Assembly (NCBI RefSeq): GCF_002127325.2 | Contig: NC_035447.2 | Coordinates: 29,385,249-29,449,248 of the forward strand | DNA length: 64,000 nt | From: Helianthus annuus | Taxonomy: Eukaryota; Streptophyta; Magnoliopsida; Asterales; Asteraceae | Direction: 5' to 3' | Shown: piece by piece, positions 11,879 through 23,604 of the stretch | Numbering within the stretch: position 1 is the first letter of the stretch | Layout: each line of letters starts with the position of its first letter | The notes under the pieces: generated by a model | What the model was told of the DNA's origin: nothing | Databases searched by the model: none | Seen by the model: the letters and a program-made list of their open reading frames with translations, nothing else | Made by a program: the position numbers and the translations under genes

Positions 11879-13133
11879 ATAAAGGAGAAACAGATAAGCT
11901 CAGTGCAACTACAAAGCATTAAGCATCTATTATAAAAAATATCATTTTTAGTAAGTACTTAGTTAGCAAGTCGGTCATTTAATAGCTTACATACGGGACG
12001 ATAATGATCAAATTGCATAGGTCACCTTCCTTCATAATCAAAAGATAAATGATTGAATCAGAAAAATAAACGATTCTACAGGTGTTGGTTCTTACCAAGT
12101 AGCCGGAGAAAGCTTGTTTAAGCCCTAGATCACCGGAATCCCTGGCCAATAAAAAAAAACTCAAATCAATCACAAGTCTGGCACCTATTGCAAAATAATT
12201 TAGTTCTCGATCTTTGATTCAATTGTTGCAGTTGTTCTTCAATGCTTAAATGGCTTTTCCCAAATCAAACACATATGAACAAAAAAGAAAGAAATTAGAT
12301 CTAACTTGAGTCCTACCTGGTACCTATCATACTGATACGACAATCATAAAACGATAAACGAATAATAAATTCATTACATCAGTAGATGACTATGTAATCG
12401 AGACAAATAATTATTATAAAAACAAAAAAGACGATTTTTCTACTGAACAGCGAGATCGATATAACCGCACTGGAAAAGCTTTTGCAATCTACACTCCAGT
12501 GAGAAAACGAATGGTGCGATGCTTGAAGGTGGCTAGGGTTTCAATGAGAAATCTTCCCCTGTAATCAACAATCTTAAATGTGTCACCACTGGTAAACCAA
12601 AAGGAGAAGAATATTGAGGGCTACGTTTTAGAAAGAACAAAATTAACAACAATATTAATAGTTACGAACAAAATAATTTAATACCTGATGATTCAGGATC
12701 GTTGACTCAAGATCATGACTATTTTCTTCATAGAATGTGAAACCTAGGGTTTTACGAAGGATATAAATCTGCAATCAAGTTGTTCTACAACAAATCGTAT
12801 GGAAAAAACAAAGCAAAGAGAACCGATTAGAAGGTGTATTAACAATTAGCAAAATGATAGAAATTACCTAATGATTGTAAATAAGATATCAACGAAGATT
12901 GCTGCGGAATTGATAAAGAGGGTTCTGGCGTGAAGGAGAAGAATGAGGCGTCTGAGAGAGTTAGGGTTTTTAGATGGTTTATATACATGGGTCATAAAAT
13001 GGGTCGGATTAGCAAAACGGGGCTTCACTAATGAAAAAAGCGGACCCGGGATTTTCCTGCCAAAAAGCAAAATCTAGAGGGCTCCTAGCTTGACACATCA
13101 ACAAAAATTAACACATTTATTATATATAATAGA
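11879..13133 (-). other. 5' part of the minus-strand Helitron
   Basis: AT-rich, with stops in all frames. A stretch at 12480-12560 looks like a leader (ggctagggtttcaatgag on the plus strand) but no protein can be assigned. The Helitron 5' tip (TC at 13132-13133) is followed on the minus strand by the palindromic ttatatataa. Confidence 0.5.
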
Positions 13134-13430
13134 TTAGGGTTTCCTCCAGGGTGCTTATATAAGGAGGACTAATGTAGAGGTTTCAAGGTTAGACACATAA
13201 CCTAATTACTCTCATAACATCAATCGACCTCCTCTCCATAACCGATTCCCTTGTCGGTTTCTCATCATCACCATCATTAGATTGCACCCTAAGGAGGAAC
13301 CAGATCAAGCTGACAATCATGTCAAACCTTATTGTTGCGTCTCCATCTGGATTCTCTGCTGGCCTGTATTGATGCAATCAAAGGTATGTTTTCATGTTTT
13401 CCAATATGTCTAAACAGAACTGACCCAACA
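13134..13430 (+). repeat. 3' LTR of the copia element, right part
   Basis: Resumes exactly where 8793 stopped and matches 2910-3204, including the TATA box (ttatataagg). It ends CCCAACA followed by the AATAC target duplicate at 13431-13435. Confidence 0.92.
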
Positions 13431-13435
13431 AATAC

Positions 13436-14481
13436 AACCACAAATGTCTCTTGAATGCCATCATTCTTCTAATTTTTATCTATAAACCTTACATTACATG
13501 AAAATGTTGAATTAAAGCCTTATATTTCTTGCCAATGATGATAAGCACAAATGCACAATTGTTGAAGTTATTGTCTTGTTGAGTGATATTCTCCTTTCTG
13601 GTCTTTTGTCCATAACCGATAAACACCATAATTTAATGATTTTGTGATTAGTATTAACCAATAGCTTCAAAAATCATACCAAGAACTTCTTTCTTCACTT
13701 TTACATTTTGATGATGAGATTTTGTGCTTCATTTTTACAATTAAAGCTACACAAACTATGAAGTCAATGTAACTAAATAACGATAAGAAATATATAGTAC
13801 AAATAATAGTAGAGAAAAATATTCCCCCTAAGGGTGTGACTAATATAAAACTAGCAGAATTCTCTCGCGTGATAGTCAGTATCGGTTCGGTTTATTGCGG
13901 TACTTGGACATTGACACTCTTTGTATCAACCGTTGTACATCGATCGAAGGCCATAAAAACAAAAACTGGTAACTATTCCAATGGTACCAATTCCACTACC
14001 GATGTTGTTTAGTCAAAGTCAGATCAATTTGTGACGGTACCGTAGGCTAAACATCCTAAAATATAGATATACACGCGTTTTGAATCATGTCATTACCGTT
14101 TTTTAATAATCTCATAAATAACAAAAAGAGTAAAATGATTATTTTTTTCATTTTCTTTTTGTTAATAACACACTTGTGTTTTTTTAAATATCATATATTT
14201 GTATGTTAAGGTATCAGCTTTATAAAATGTATGCATCACATATTATATACCCACAATTTTAAATTTTACAAATATGCAAATAGGTTTTAACTTTATTATA
14301 ACTGTACATAAAAGATGAGATTTATTTTGCAAAAGAAAGTAATATGTTAATCAAAGGAAAGTTGTGATGCTTTTTTTAATCATGAGTGAATTGAATGTTA
14401 AAGAAATGTGAATCAGTTAATTTAAAAAACTTATTTTAATATTCTAAAAGAAACTTACTATTCATCAGCAGTTTCTATTAA
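13436..14481. other. Unassigned DNA between copia element and Helitron 1
   Basis: AT-rich with no open frame or recognisable motif. It may be the oldest host-like DNA in this part of the window. Confidence 0.5.
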
Positions 14482-14804
14482 TCTATACTTTCTATAAAAG
14501 GAGAAATCCAAGTGACATAAGAAAAGCTGATGTGTCAGCAGGAGAGAGTGTCCAACAAGCCTTTTCTTATCTCATTATTACATCATAAAGCCTAATATTA
14601 AAAGAGTTTAAAATTCAAAGGTGGCCCACATTTAAGATGCAAAGGTCTGCTGAGAGGAAACGTCTGCCCATATCAAATAAATTTTGTTTAAACATCTGCC
14701 CTCAATATTTTATAATCAAACATCAGTTCTCAATAAACATCTGGTGAGATTCAAAATTCTGGCTCCACATTCAAAATTCAAAATTCAAACCATATATTCT
14801 AATC

Positions 14805-14813
14805 CTATAAATA
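14805..14813 (+). promoter_or_regulatory. TATA box in the Helitron 1 leader
   Basis: CTATAAATA within a leader shared with 17590 and 46769. It is followed by CT-rich sequence and the conserved phrase tctcgtgattcagc, consistent with a family promoter. Confidence 0.55.
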
Positions 14814-15540
14814 AGGGATAATAATCTGGCTCCACATTCAAATCTCTCCCGCTCACATCTGTGATCGTATCTCTCCCTCTCAAATCCATCTTTCTCGTGA
14901 TTCAGCCGCTACTCTCCGATTACACTTCTTTGTTCGAATGTTTGTTGATTATGTTTACGTGTTATCGTTCCAGTATCATTGTTCAAACATCATCGTTTCA
15001 ATGAAGGTTCCCATCACACATCAACCTTTCAATATCTCTGTCTACTCTCTCTCAACTCTCTCTCTCTAAAACTGTAGATATAGAGAAGAGGATGAAGATG
15101 ACAGAGGCGTTGCATTTAACATAGATTTGAATAGTAGTTTAAAAATAGATATTTTTTTAGTTTTTCTTTTTATCACAAACTGAAGGTTTGTATGCTAAAT
15201 GTTTTCAGGTAGATCTTGCTGGATTTCTTATTTGGTGATGAAGTCTAGAGTTCGTTGGCCGAGCTTCTGAATGTGATCAAGGTTATAAAATGGAGCCAAA
15301 ATTTTATTGATGAAGAGGTAATGTCTTTTTGTGTTTAAAATAAATCATGATTCTATGAAATTTGATTGATATGTTTGTAGCTTTGATTTTGTCTTTGAAC
15401 AAAGATGTGATTACGAGTAGATTGATTTGAATGTGGTATATATTGGATTAAATACTCAACTGGTTATTGACAGCAAGTCCAGCTTATGCTTCAAGCTGTC
15501 TTGATCTCTTTGGAGGCTGATAGATGGATTTGGGAGGTCT

Positions 15541-15850
15541 GAAAAGCAGAATTGATATATTTAGGGAAAATGGGGTTGAAAGATGATAACCCAACAATTT
15601 AGGATCTCATTCTACATCTCCGATAAATTCAATTGTATTCTCAAATAATCTTTCCTATATTTTTGAAGACCGACAAATGTCTAAAGAAGCATCACTGTGG
15701 ACATTTGTTGGTCTTTGTCGGTCTTCAAAAATCTAGGAAGCATTGTTTGAGAATACCATTGAATTTATCGGAGCTGTCGAATGAGATCCTCCACTGTTGG
15801 GTTATCATCTTTCAATCCCATTTTCCCTAAATATATTGATTCTGTTTTTC
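15541..15850. repeat. 310 bp inverted repeat (hairpin) of a gene fragment
   Basis: The left arm (15541 to about 15685) and the complement of the right arm (about 15690-15850) match over roughly 145 bp at about 90% by eye. They share phrases such as atatatttagggaaaatgg and gatgataacccaaca. Both arms derive from protein-coding sequence: read away from the outer edge each gives DDNPT, DLI.QLR, Q.YSQ and LKTDK. A third, diverged copy lies at 18750-18990 on the minus strand. The structure would fold into a long RNA stem if transcribed. There is no sign of terminal repeats or target duplication of a MITE. Confidence 0.75.
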
Positions 15851-16569
15851 AACAGGGATGTAATGTAATAATTTCTCTCAATTGAATAGACGGACACTGT
15901 TGAGGACAAGGCTGTTAAAGACAGGCACTTATGTACCTAAGGCCTTATCAACCAAAGGAAAACCACTGCTCAGTAACAGCAGTGGTTCAGTGTCTACAGC
16001 GGATCCAACATCAGTATTTATGTATCAGTTTTTCTTATGTAACAGTGTTTAGTGTATCGGTGTTTAGATTTTGTTACAGCTTCGATGATGGTTGTTAGAT
16101 TTATGAAAATGTAATTGCTACACTTTGAATATTATTGTTATTATATTATCATCTGTTGATCGTGGTCTGTTCAAGCACTGCTATTAAACATGTTGTGTTG
16201 AACTGCCTCATTTGTTAGTCCATAGCAGAGGTTCTCTTTGGCAGACCTTTGCTTGAACCGTCTCGGTGTTTATCAGCAGATGTTCATCATGAGGCGTGTG
16301 TAAACAGATATTTGAAATCCTCTGTTGAACTTTATCACTGTTAAGTCACAGAAGATGTTAGCAATTTATACTGTGGAATGATCAGCAGATGTTATGTTTT
16401 GTAGACCTTTGTTTCAACAGCAGATGTTAGCTTTAAGATGCTTTTGTATTCATATGGGTAGCAGAGGTTGTTTTATGAGCAGAGGTTATTTGATATAACA
16501 GTCTTTGTGTTTATTAAGCTCCTCATTTTGATTATTTGGGTATACTATTCTTGAAATTGATCTTTTTTT

Positions 16570-16770
16570 GCAAACAGATGTTTATGGGCAAACATTTGTT
16601 TAAGCTCGAACATTTGTTTAAGGCCAAACATCTGTTTATGGTTAAACTTCTGTTTATGGGCAAACATGTGTTTAAGGTCAAACTTCTGTTAATCGTACAT
16701 TCCACTGATATATAAGGCGAGACATCTGTTTAAGGCCCAACTTCTGTTTAAAATCCTGTTACAACCACTG
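16570..16770. repeat. Degenerate minisatellite, aaacatctgtttaaggcc type
   Basis: About nine imperfect copies of a 20 bp unit containing the near-palindrome AAACATCTGTTT, followed by taaggcc/tatgggc. Related copies are at 19010-19090 and 59995-60230. Confidence 0.75.
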
Positions 16771-17580
16771 TGTTGGTTGAAACATTTGATTGTTAAAAGT
16801 TTTCCACTGCTGAAATACAACCTTTGTTTCTTCAATCTTCGTGTTAACCACTGACTGACCAAACATCAGTGTTTAAAAAACTGATGGGTATCCACTGATA
16901 GGAAAGAATAGCCACTGCTCACTTTTTTATTGTTGACATCCATTCATATTGACCATTAGCGGTTTTCCTAAAAAATAGTCACTGCTCACATTTTTATTAC
17001 TGATGGTGTTAATTAGTAATAGATTGAAATTATCAAATAAAAACTAGAATTACAATGATATTACCATTTTACCTAATCGTTACATTCCAATGAGATAAGA
17101 GTTCCTCCAACATTGTTTTCGTGATAAAATTTAAAGTTAAATTAAAAAATAAAAAAAATCTTGATGACTATTTGTTGTAAATGAAATCAGTAATTAATGA
17201 CAATTTCTTGAGCTTTGGACATGTAAAATATTGAAAATATGAATTTCAAACTGATGGTTATTATCTCTTAACTAAAGTTAAAATAAAAATTAGAAAACTC
17301 ATCATGACAATTGCTTTCAAATCAGATCAGTAATTACTGATAATATCAGTAATTTTGAAATTCAAAATATGCAAAATGGTAATTTAAAATTGATGTTCTC
17401 TCTCTTTTGTTTCCTACTTTGCATTTCATTTCTAATATTTTTTAGCTTAATAAAGCTGGAAATAAGGATATACACTACTTACCTTTCAGTTCCCAATAAA
17501 CATCATGACAATTGCTTTCAAATCAGATCAGTAATTACTGATAATATCAGTAATTTTGAAATTCAAAATTCAAACCATAT
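16771..17580. other. Helitron 1 interior with 70 bp direct repeat
   Basis: No gene. A block starting catgacaattgctttcaaat and ending ttttgaaattcaaaat occurs at about 17304-17370 and again at about 17502-17572. Confidence 0.6.
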
Positions 17581-17589
17581 ATTCTAATC

Positions 17590-17598
17590 CTATAAATA
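17590..17598 (+). promoter_or_regulatory. TATA box, second leader copy in Helitron 1
   Basis: CTATAAATA in a leader nearly the same as that of 14805 and of Helitron 2 (46769). It lies upstream of the remnant at 18101. Confidence 0.5.
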
Positions 17599-17956
17599 AG
17601 ATATAATTATCTGGTGTCACATTCAAATCTCGCTCGCTCATATATGTGAGCGTATCTGTCTCTCTCAAAAATGCATCTTTCTCGTGATTCAGCTGCTAAT
17701 CTCCGATTACACTTCTTTGTTCGAATGTTTGTTGTTTATGTTTACATGTTATCGTTCTAGTATCCTTGTTCCAACATCGTCGTTTCAATGAAAATTCGCA
17801 TCCCACATCAACGTTTCAATATCGATGCTGTAGTATCATTGTTGCAACATCGTGAGAAGTTGCACGTGCTACCTTCTTTGATGTGAGAGTTGCAGCTTGA
17901 ACGGACGATATGTATCTTCTATCGTGAAAAGTTGCAGCTTCAACGGACGATATGTA

Positions 17957-18019
17957 TTTAAATCGAAAGTTAGGTTTTCTTGCGTCAGGAAGATTTTCTC
18001 CTTTTATAGAAAGTATAGA
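17957..18019 (-). mobile_element. Inverted Helitron 5' tip
   Basis: The minus strand from 18019 reads TCTATACTTTCTATAAAAGG then agaaaatc, the family 5' end, preceded by A. Compared with the surrounding duplicated leader it is an extra block of some 60-90 bp, with no 3' hairpin. It is a truncated insertion or an abortive copy. Confidence 0.55.
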
Positions 18020-18100
18020 TTCATCCAATATTGTGGAAACTCAGATGTGCTACAATAGTTGAGAAGAGACATTTTCATTTTAGGTTTGTTTCTTATTTGT

Positions 18101-18229
18101 GTTGTCAGTAATATAGAGTGCGGTGATAGAGACGTGCAGTTCATGGCGATGCTGAAGGACATACATTGAGAGGTTCAGCAATCGTTGGAGTTGAAACTAA
18201 ACTTTCTTAATTCTTACTGTTATTCTTAG
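18101..18229 (+). pseudogene. Remnant of the 109-aa Helitron gene
   Basis: Reads VVSNIECGDRDVQFMAMLKD, then IH, a stop, and EVQQSLELKLNFL, ending at TAG. It corresponds to the C-terminal 42 residues of the gene at 48056-48385 in Helitron 2. The first part of that gene and the intergenic space before it (about 1.1 kb) are missing. The join is between tttgtttcttat and ttgtgttgt. Confidence 0.8.
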
Positions 18230-18749
18230 ATTTGAACTTTAATATTGTTCAGTATGTGATGTAATTATTGGACTTTTAGTTTTAAGATCATGAATAAATG
18301 AATAAATTTAATTTTATGAATATAAGTTGTGTTTTATTTTTACTTATTATGTAGTGTTTGAGTAAGATTTGGATTATATTGATGTTGAATTGTGTCTGAA
18401 CATCTGTTTGGTAAGTTAACAGACGTTTAATATTGTGAAGGATTGGTTTGATGTTCAACCTCTGTTTCTTCATTCTTCATGTTGACCACTGATTGGCCAA
18501 ACATCTGTGTTTCAGTCACTGTTAGCTATCCACTGATAGTTAAAAAATATTCACGGCTCACTTTTTTATTGTTGACATCGACTGATATTGACAATCATTG
18601 GTTTACCTAAAAAACATCCACTGCTCACATTTTTATTGTTGATGTGGTTAATTAATTATAGAATGAAATTATCAAATGAAAACTAGAATTAAAATGAAAT
18701 TACAATTTTACCTAATCGTTACATTCCAATGAGATAATGCTTCGTAGAT

Positions 18750-18990
18750 TAGCAGATGTTTGAAGACCGACAAATTTTCAAAGAAGCAGCACTGTGTACA
18801 TTTGGCTGTCTTTGTCGTTCTTTATACATCTAGGAACTATTATTTGAGAATACCCCTGAATTGATCGGAGCTGTAGAATGAGATCCTGCACTGTTGGGTT
18901 ATCATCAAATCCATTTTCCCTAAATTTATGGTTTCTGTATTTCAATAGGGATGTAATGCATTGAGTCCTCTCAAATGAATAGATGGACAC
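18750..18990 (-). pseudogene. Fragment of an unknown gene (FRENG..DDNPTVQDLI)
   Basis: The minus frame reads KFRENGFDDNPTVQDLILQL then RSIQGYSQIIVPRCIKNDKD. It is homologous to both arms of the inverted repeat at 15541-15850 but lacks the internal stops of those copies. I do not recognise the protein. The consensus of the three copies suggests a conserved segment of about 45 residues, perhaps part of another Helitron-borne gene. Confidence 0.5.
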
Positions 18991-19296
18991 TTGCTTCCTC
19001 TCAAAGGGTTATTTGTTTAAGCGCAAACATCTGTTTACGTCCAAACAGATTTTTAAGGTCAAATATCTGTTTAACGTCAAACATCCTCAAAATAGTTACA
19101 ACCTCTGTTTTGGTCCAAACTTCTGATTGTTAAATGTTATCCACTCTTGAAAGACAACCTCTGTTTTTTCATTTTTCATGTTGACCACTGAGTGACCAAA
19201 CATTTGTGTTTCAATCAATGTATGCTATCCATTGATAGTTAAAAAAAATTGAATTACAATGAAATTACAATTTTACCTAATCGTTACAATTTTACC

Positions 19297-19332
19297 TACG
19301 AAATCCTAACAAGTGTTAACTCTAGCGTGTAA
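19297..19332 (+). pseudogene. C-terminal tip of the 118-aa Helitron gene
   Basis: Reads YEILTSVNSSV and stop, against YEILANVNPSV and stop at the end of the minus-strand gene in Helitron 2 (47263-47616). It continues into matching 3' flank (taatactttat). Here it lies on the plus strand, so the segment has been inverted or rejoined relative to Helitron 2. Confidence 0.6.
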
Positions 19333-19647
19333 TACTTTATTTTAATAATCTCAACATGCATCTTAAAAATAGTTAAAATGAAAATTTTTCATGAATTATA
19401 AGCATCAAAATGTTTTCAGGAAATCAAAAAATCCCATTGTAATAGTTTATTTTAATAATCTCAACATTGCACCATCAGAACTGATAGGCTATCCACTGAT
19501 GGCTTAAAGTCTCCCACTGTTTTCATTGTATCCATTACAACCACTGATATTATTTCATCACTGGCTTCATAAAACAACTGTCTTCCATTACTCATCAGGG
19601 GTTGGCTCGTGGACAGTATATAGCGGTTAGAACTTTTGTAACCGCTG

Positions 19648-19678
19648 CCACGTCAGCATTCACTTTTCCCCTATAAAA
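19648..19678 (+). promoter_or_regulatory. Core promoter of the S/T/P-rich gene
   Basis: CCACGTCAGC (19648-19657, an ACGT-core box of the kind bound by plant bZIP factors) lies 14 bp upstream of CTATAAAA (19671-19678). The first ATG of the long frame is at 19794, which allows a leader of about 85 nt. Confidence 0.6.
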
Positions 19679-20983
19679 CCCTGATCAAAACCCCCCAAAC
19701 AGGGTTTTTACTGTCGAATCGATTTCAAAATTCCTTTCTCAAAGCAGTTATCCTCCATTGCTCTCAAAATTCCTCATCGTCCTTCTTCCTCAAATGGCAA
19801 AATCACCGTCTTCATCATCTGAGAAATCCACTCAAAAGGCCATAGAAATTCCATACAAAGCTCCCCATAACTACTTGGGTCTGTTGACAAAACTAAGTAA
19901 CACTGAAACCTTCAATTCCGTCATAGTTGCTCTTTCGTCTTCAAAGTACAAAACTTTGTTGACTTCTGATGCTCCGATTTACTTGGCAACCCAGAGGGAA
20001 TTTTGGAAAAATGCAAAACTTGAATCTCAAGATGAAACACCCATAGCCATCAATTCCTCAATAAAGGGTGTTAAAGTTAAAATCACACCACAAACAATCT
20101 CTGAAGTGTTTGAACTCAATGATCTTCTAGGTAAAACTTCTTTCCCAAAAGTAGAGTATCAAACAGATTTTTTAGAAAGAGGGTTTACAGAGGAAATGAA
20201 AAAAGACACTTTGCAAAAAGGCAGTTTTCCCCCTGCCACAAGGTTTTTGTTTCATACCCTCTTAATGTGTGTTTCTAATAAGACCACTGTTTTCAATGAA
20301 ATTCCATTAAAGATACAATACCTGGGTTATGCTATCTTGCATGGGGAAAACTTTAACTATTCCCATGAGATCTTTGATAACTTGGTCAAAAATGTTACTA
20401 GCAAATCATTTTTACTATTTCCAAGGTTCCTAAGCTTTTATTTTCAAAAGAAATTCGGAAAGGATGATGCTCATGTACTCATGCAGGGTAAACCTTTTCA
20501 AATAAATGGCCTTACACCTGTAACATTTACAAGGCTATCAAAAGTGTCCAAAACACAAGCAGAGGCTCCTGAGCAGACTTTAGCAGCTACCACTGCTCCT
20601 CAGGCACCTACTGCTGAGCCCACTGCTCAAGGTGATCACAGTAGAAAAACAACTGCTGTGAAATCCACACCTAAATGCACCAAAAGACCAAGACAAAAGA
20701 AAATACAAAAGCCCCCCAAACCTAAAACAAAGTCACCAGAAACCACTGCTGCTACTTCCTCACAGCAGATGGTAGAAAGATCTCAACCCGAGCCTCAAAC
20801 TCCTCCTGCTTCTTCTCAAAAAGAACAGGTTGTAAGAACCAAGACACCAAATTATGATGCTCTAGAATCACTTGATACTATCATTCACAGCCCACTTCCC
20901 GGGGCAAATTCTCTTTCCACACTCATACTCACCTCTCAAATTGCTGCACAAACAAAACTTTTGTTGGATGCAGTTGATATAGC

Positions 20984-21445
20984 CAGTGTTATAAAAGTCG
21001 CTAGGCGGTCTCTAGTCGGCCGACTGGGCAGTTGGGAGTAATCGGAGTACTCGGAGAGTACTCGGGGAGTACGCGGACATGGTAACTATAAAGAAAATTA
21101 ATTGTTAAATATTATACATATGTTAAAATAAGCATAATTCATGTCAACTGAGTATAATTTAAAATGAAACATGTTTAAAGTTCAAATATTCTCAGTACAA
21201 ATCCGAGTAGGCCGATTTTGACCGATTTTGACTAATTAAAAGTCAACAAACCACGTTGACCGCCTAGACCGACTAGGCCGACTCTTTCCGACTACGTCCG
21301 ACTAGGCCGACTAGGCGCCGAGTTTGACCGAGTTTGACCGAGGCCGACTAATTGAGTCCGCCTAGGAGGAAGTCGCCTCGGAGGGGTTCCGAGGACCGAG
21401 TACTCGCCGAGTACTCGACCTTGGAATCCAACTTTTACAACACTG
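20984..21445. mobile_element. hAT-type MITE, 462 bp
   Basis: Terminal inverted repeats: left CAGTGTTATAAAAGTCG, right complement CAGTGTTGTAAAAGTTG. An exact 8-bp target duplication GATATAGC lies at 20976-20983 and 21446-21453. Both are hAT hallmarks. The interior is full of ccgactaggccgac and gagtactcgg words and codes for nothing. The insertion sits in the coding frame of the long gene, and removing element plus one duplicate leaves the frame open. Confidence 0.93.
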
Positions 21446-22705
21446 GATATAGCTCAGTTAGAAATCAGTTCCTCTCAACCACCCATCACTGAGTGCATGC
21501 CACCACAAGTGAGTGAGTCTGAACTCCCTATCATTGCTAACCCACCAACAACAGCAAAGGAGGTTACACTGCAGGATGTACAAGTACTTCCTGTCAGTAG
21601 TTCAAGCGAAGCAGCAACTATAGGTGTTGGATGTACTGATCTACACCTGGCCAGTTGTTTCATAAATCAGACTTCCTTGAAGGCAATTTCCTCTGCAGCA
21701 ACTCTGATAACCATTGGTGTGTTTGTTCCAACCACTGGTACATTTAAAAGGTTATCAATTACTGAGGAAAGAAGTCCTCAATACCGAGAACAAGGGGCAT
21801 CATTGGATACCTTTTTGGGAAATTTTCCTAAGGCAACCACTGATACAACCACTGTTAGTGGGAAATCAGATGATCCCATTAAGTTGGGTGATGGTTTAAT
21901 GTATCGAGAATTGATGAATAGAGTTGACAAGCTTGATACATCTGTTGCAGAAATCAAAGACATGCTGCAACAGTTGTTGAAAGCACAAAAGGTACCACCC
22001 ACTGCTGCACCAACTTCAGCAGCTGCTCCTTCATCTTCTCCCACTCCAAATGAGCTGTGGAGTTTGTTTCAACCTCTGCTACACCAGCAAAGAGAATTAG
22101 TTGGTTGGCAACATGAGATACAAGTTCAAAAGTTCAGAAATCTCATGGAAGCAAGGTTTAAAGACACCTAGGCAGATATCAAGGCAATCAAGGCCTATTT
22201 ACTAAACACCACTGGCACTGCTCCTCCCTCTATTATCTTTGTGGACAACCCACCACCAGCTGATGCCAAAAAGGGGGAAAAATGAAGCAGTTGACAAAGA
22301 AGGGATATGAAGATGGAGTGTACATTGCACCAGGCAATTCAAATATGCTTACAGACATCCCTTAGCCAGATGGTTCCAAAAAGATTGATGTAACCACAAA
22401 TGCCATTGCTGATGCAAAGGCAAGGGTAAAAAGGGATATGGAGGCAAAGGACAAAGCAAGGTTTGAACAGGAGAAGAGAGTTTTTATGGAAATGAATGAG
22501 CAGGGTATTTCAGAACCAAAGGATGAAAAAAATCCTAAGGTCAAAAGAAAGCAGCCCACTAGACATTAATCTCCCAAACCAACAGATGTTAAAACTCTTG
22601 TTGTATCAACAACTGTTGGTACTTCAGTGGTTTCAACAGCTGTTAGCCAAACAATTGCCACCACTTCAACACACACCACAACTACTGCTCGCAGTTCAAC
22701 TACTG

Positions 22706-23030
22706 CCTCACCAAAAACATCATCACCACCAAAAATCACCTCACCACCAAAAACAACTTCATCACCACCATCATCTCCTGCTAAAAAGCAGAAGACATCA
22801 GATGACACATCATCTGTTGTAATGACAACAGTGGTTGAAACACCAGTTGTTCCAACAACTACTGCTCCCACTTTAACCACTACCTCACCAAAAACATCAT
22901 CACCACCAAAAATCACCTCACCACCAAAAACAACTTCATCACCATCATCATCTCCTACTAAAAAGCAGAAGACTTCAGATGACACATCATCTGTTGTAAT
23001 GACAACAGTGGTTGAAACACCAGTTGTTCC
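22706..23030 (+). repeat. In-frame duplication in the T/P-rich linker
   Basis: Two copies of a unit of about 180 bp (22706-22857 and 22880-23037). They share ccaaaaacatcatcaccacc and gatgacacatcatctgttgt and differ in only a few bases. This is a recent coding-sequence tandem duplication. Confidence 0.85.
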
Positions 23031-23604
23031 AACAACTGTTAGTCAGCAACCTTCCACTCAAATCACTACCACTCAATCCATCAAATCACCACCAACCTCT
23101 CCTGAACCCAAAAGGAGAACGGTAACCAATGTTGTCCTAGATGATGACACTTCACCACCACAAACATCCACACAATTACTGCCAGTTGTACCTATTCCAA
23201 ACCCTGTTCCTCTTTCTTCAGCTCAAGTTGAAAAACCAAACACTGCCATCACTCCTGCAAGTGCTCAGTACTCTTTAGAGCTTATAGCAGTTAGAGAGGA
23301 GATTAAATCCTTCTACACTGAAGATGACCCTGCTAAAAGGAGTTTTCCATCTCTTGAAGGATATCCTAGGCCAAACAATATTGAAGAATATATGAGGTTA
23401 AAAGCTCAACAAGCAGAGGATATCTCTAAAAGGAATTCACATGGTAAATCTGATAAGGAAATACAAAGATACTATCAATACCTGCTAACTTAAGTCAGAA
23501 CACTGGAGCAGTTTGCAAAAAAACTTTGTCAGCAACTATCAAAAAGAGCAGATGAAAGCTTGAGAAAAGATTATCTTGATAACATCATCGCTTACAAACC
23601 GTAT

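Larger units (their letters stand above)
8794..13133 (-). mobile_element. Non-autonomous Helitron inside the copia 3' LTR
   Basis: The interrupted LTR gives exact limits: the uninterrupted copy reads actaa|ttaggg, and here 4,340 bp lie between that A and T with no target duplication, as Helitrons do. On the minus strand the insert begins with TC (tctattatatataat). It ends 11 nt after a perfect CCCGGGTA-GA-TACCCGGG hairpin (8805-8822). The last four bases are CTAC, not the usual CTRR. A second hairpin (9006-9022) followed 11 nt later by CTAG lies 200 bp inside. It carries a RAN1/HMA7 copper-ATPase fragment and a Gly/Ser-rich fragment, both on the same strand as the Helitron. No Rep/helicase gene is present. 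Confidence 0.88.
2769..13430 (+). mobile_element. Decayed Ty1/copia LTR retrotransposon with nested Helitron
   Basis: Two near-identical LTRs start TGTAAGATTAAAT and end in CA, and the 5-bp direct repeat AATAC flanks the element (2764-2768 and 13431-13435). A tRNA-Met primer site follows the 5' LTR and a purine-rich tract (aagttggagaa, 8642-8652) precedes the 3' LTR. The interior (5.4 kb) has no open gag-pol frame, but Copia-type reverse transcriptase and RNase H motifs survive near 7450-7970. LTR copies differ by roughly eight positions in 436 bp by eye, far fewer than the interior decay would suggest. It may have moved as a non-autonomous element. A minus-strand Helitron (8794-13133) splits the 3' LTR. 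Confidence 0.9.

Noticed and set aside
22566..22985. Minus-strand frame rich in GGDDVFGE
   Set aside because: Antisense shadow of the duplicated T/P-rich coding linker.
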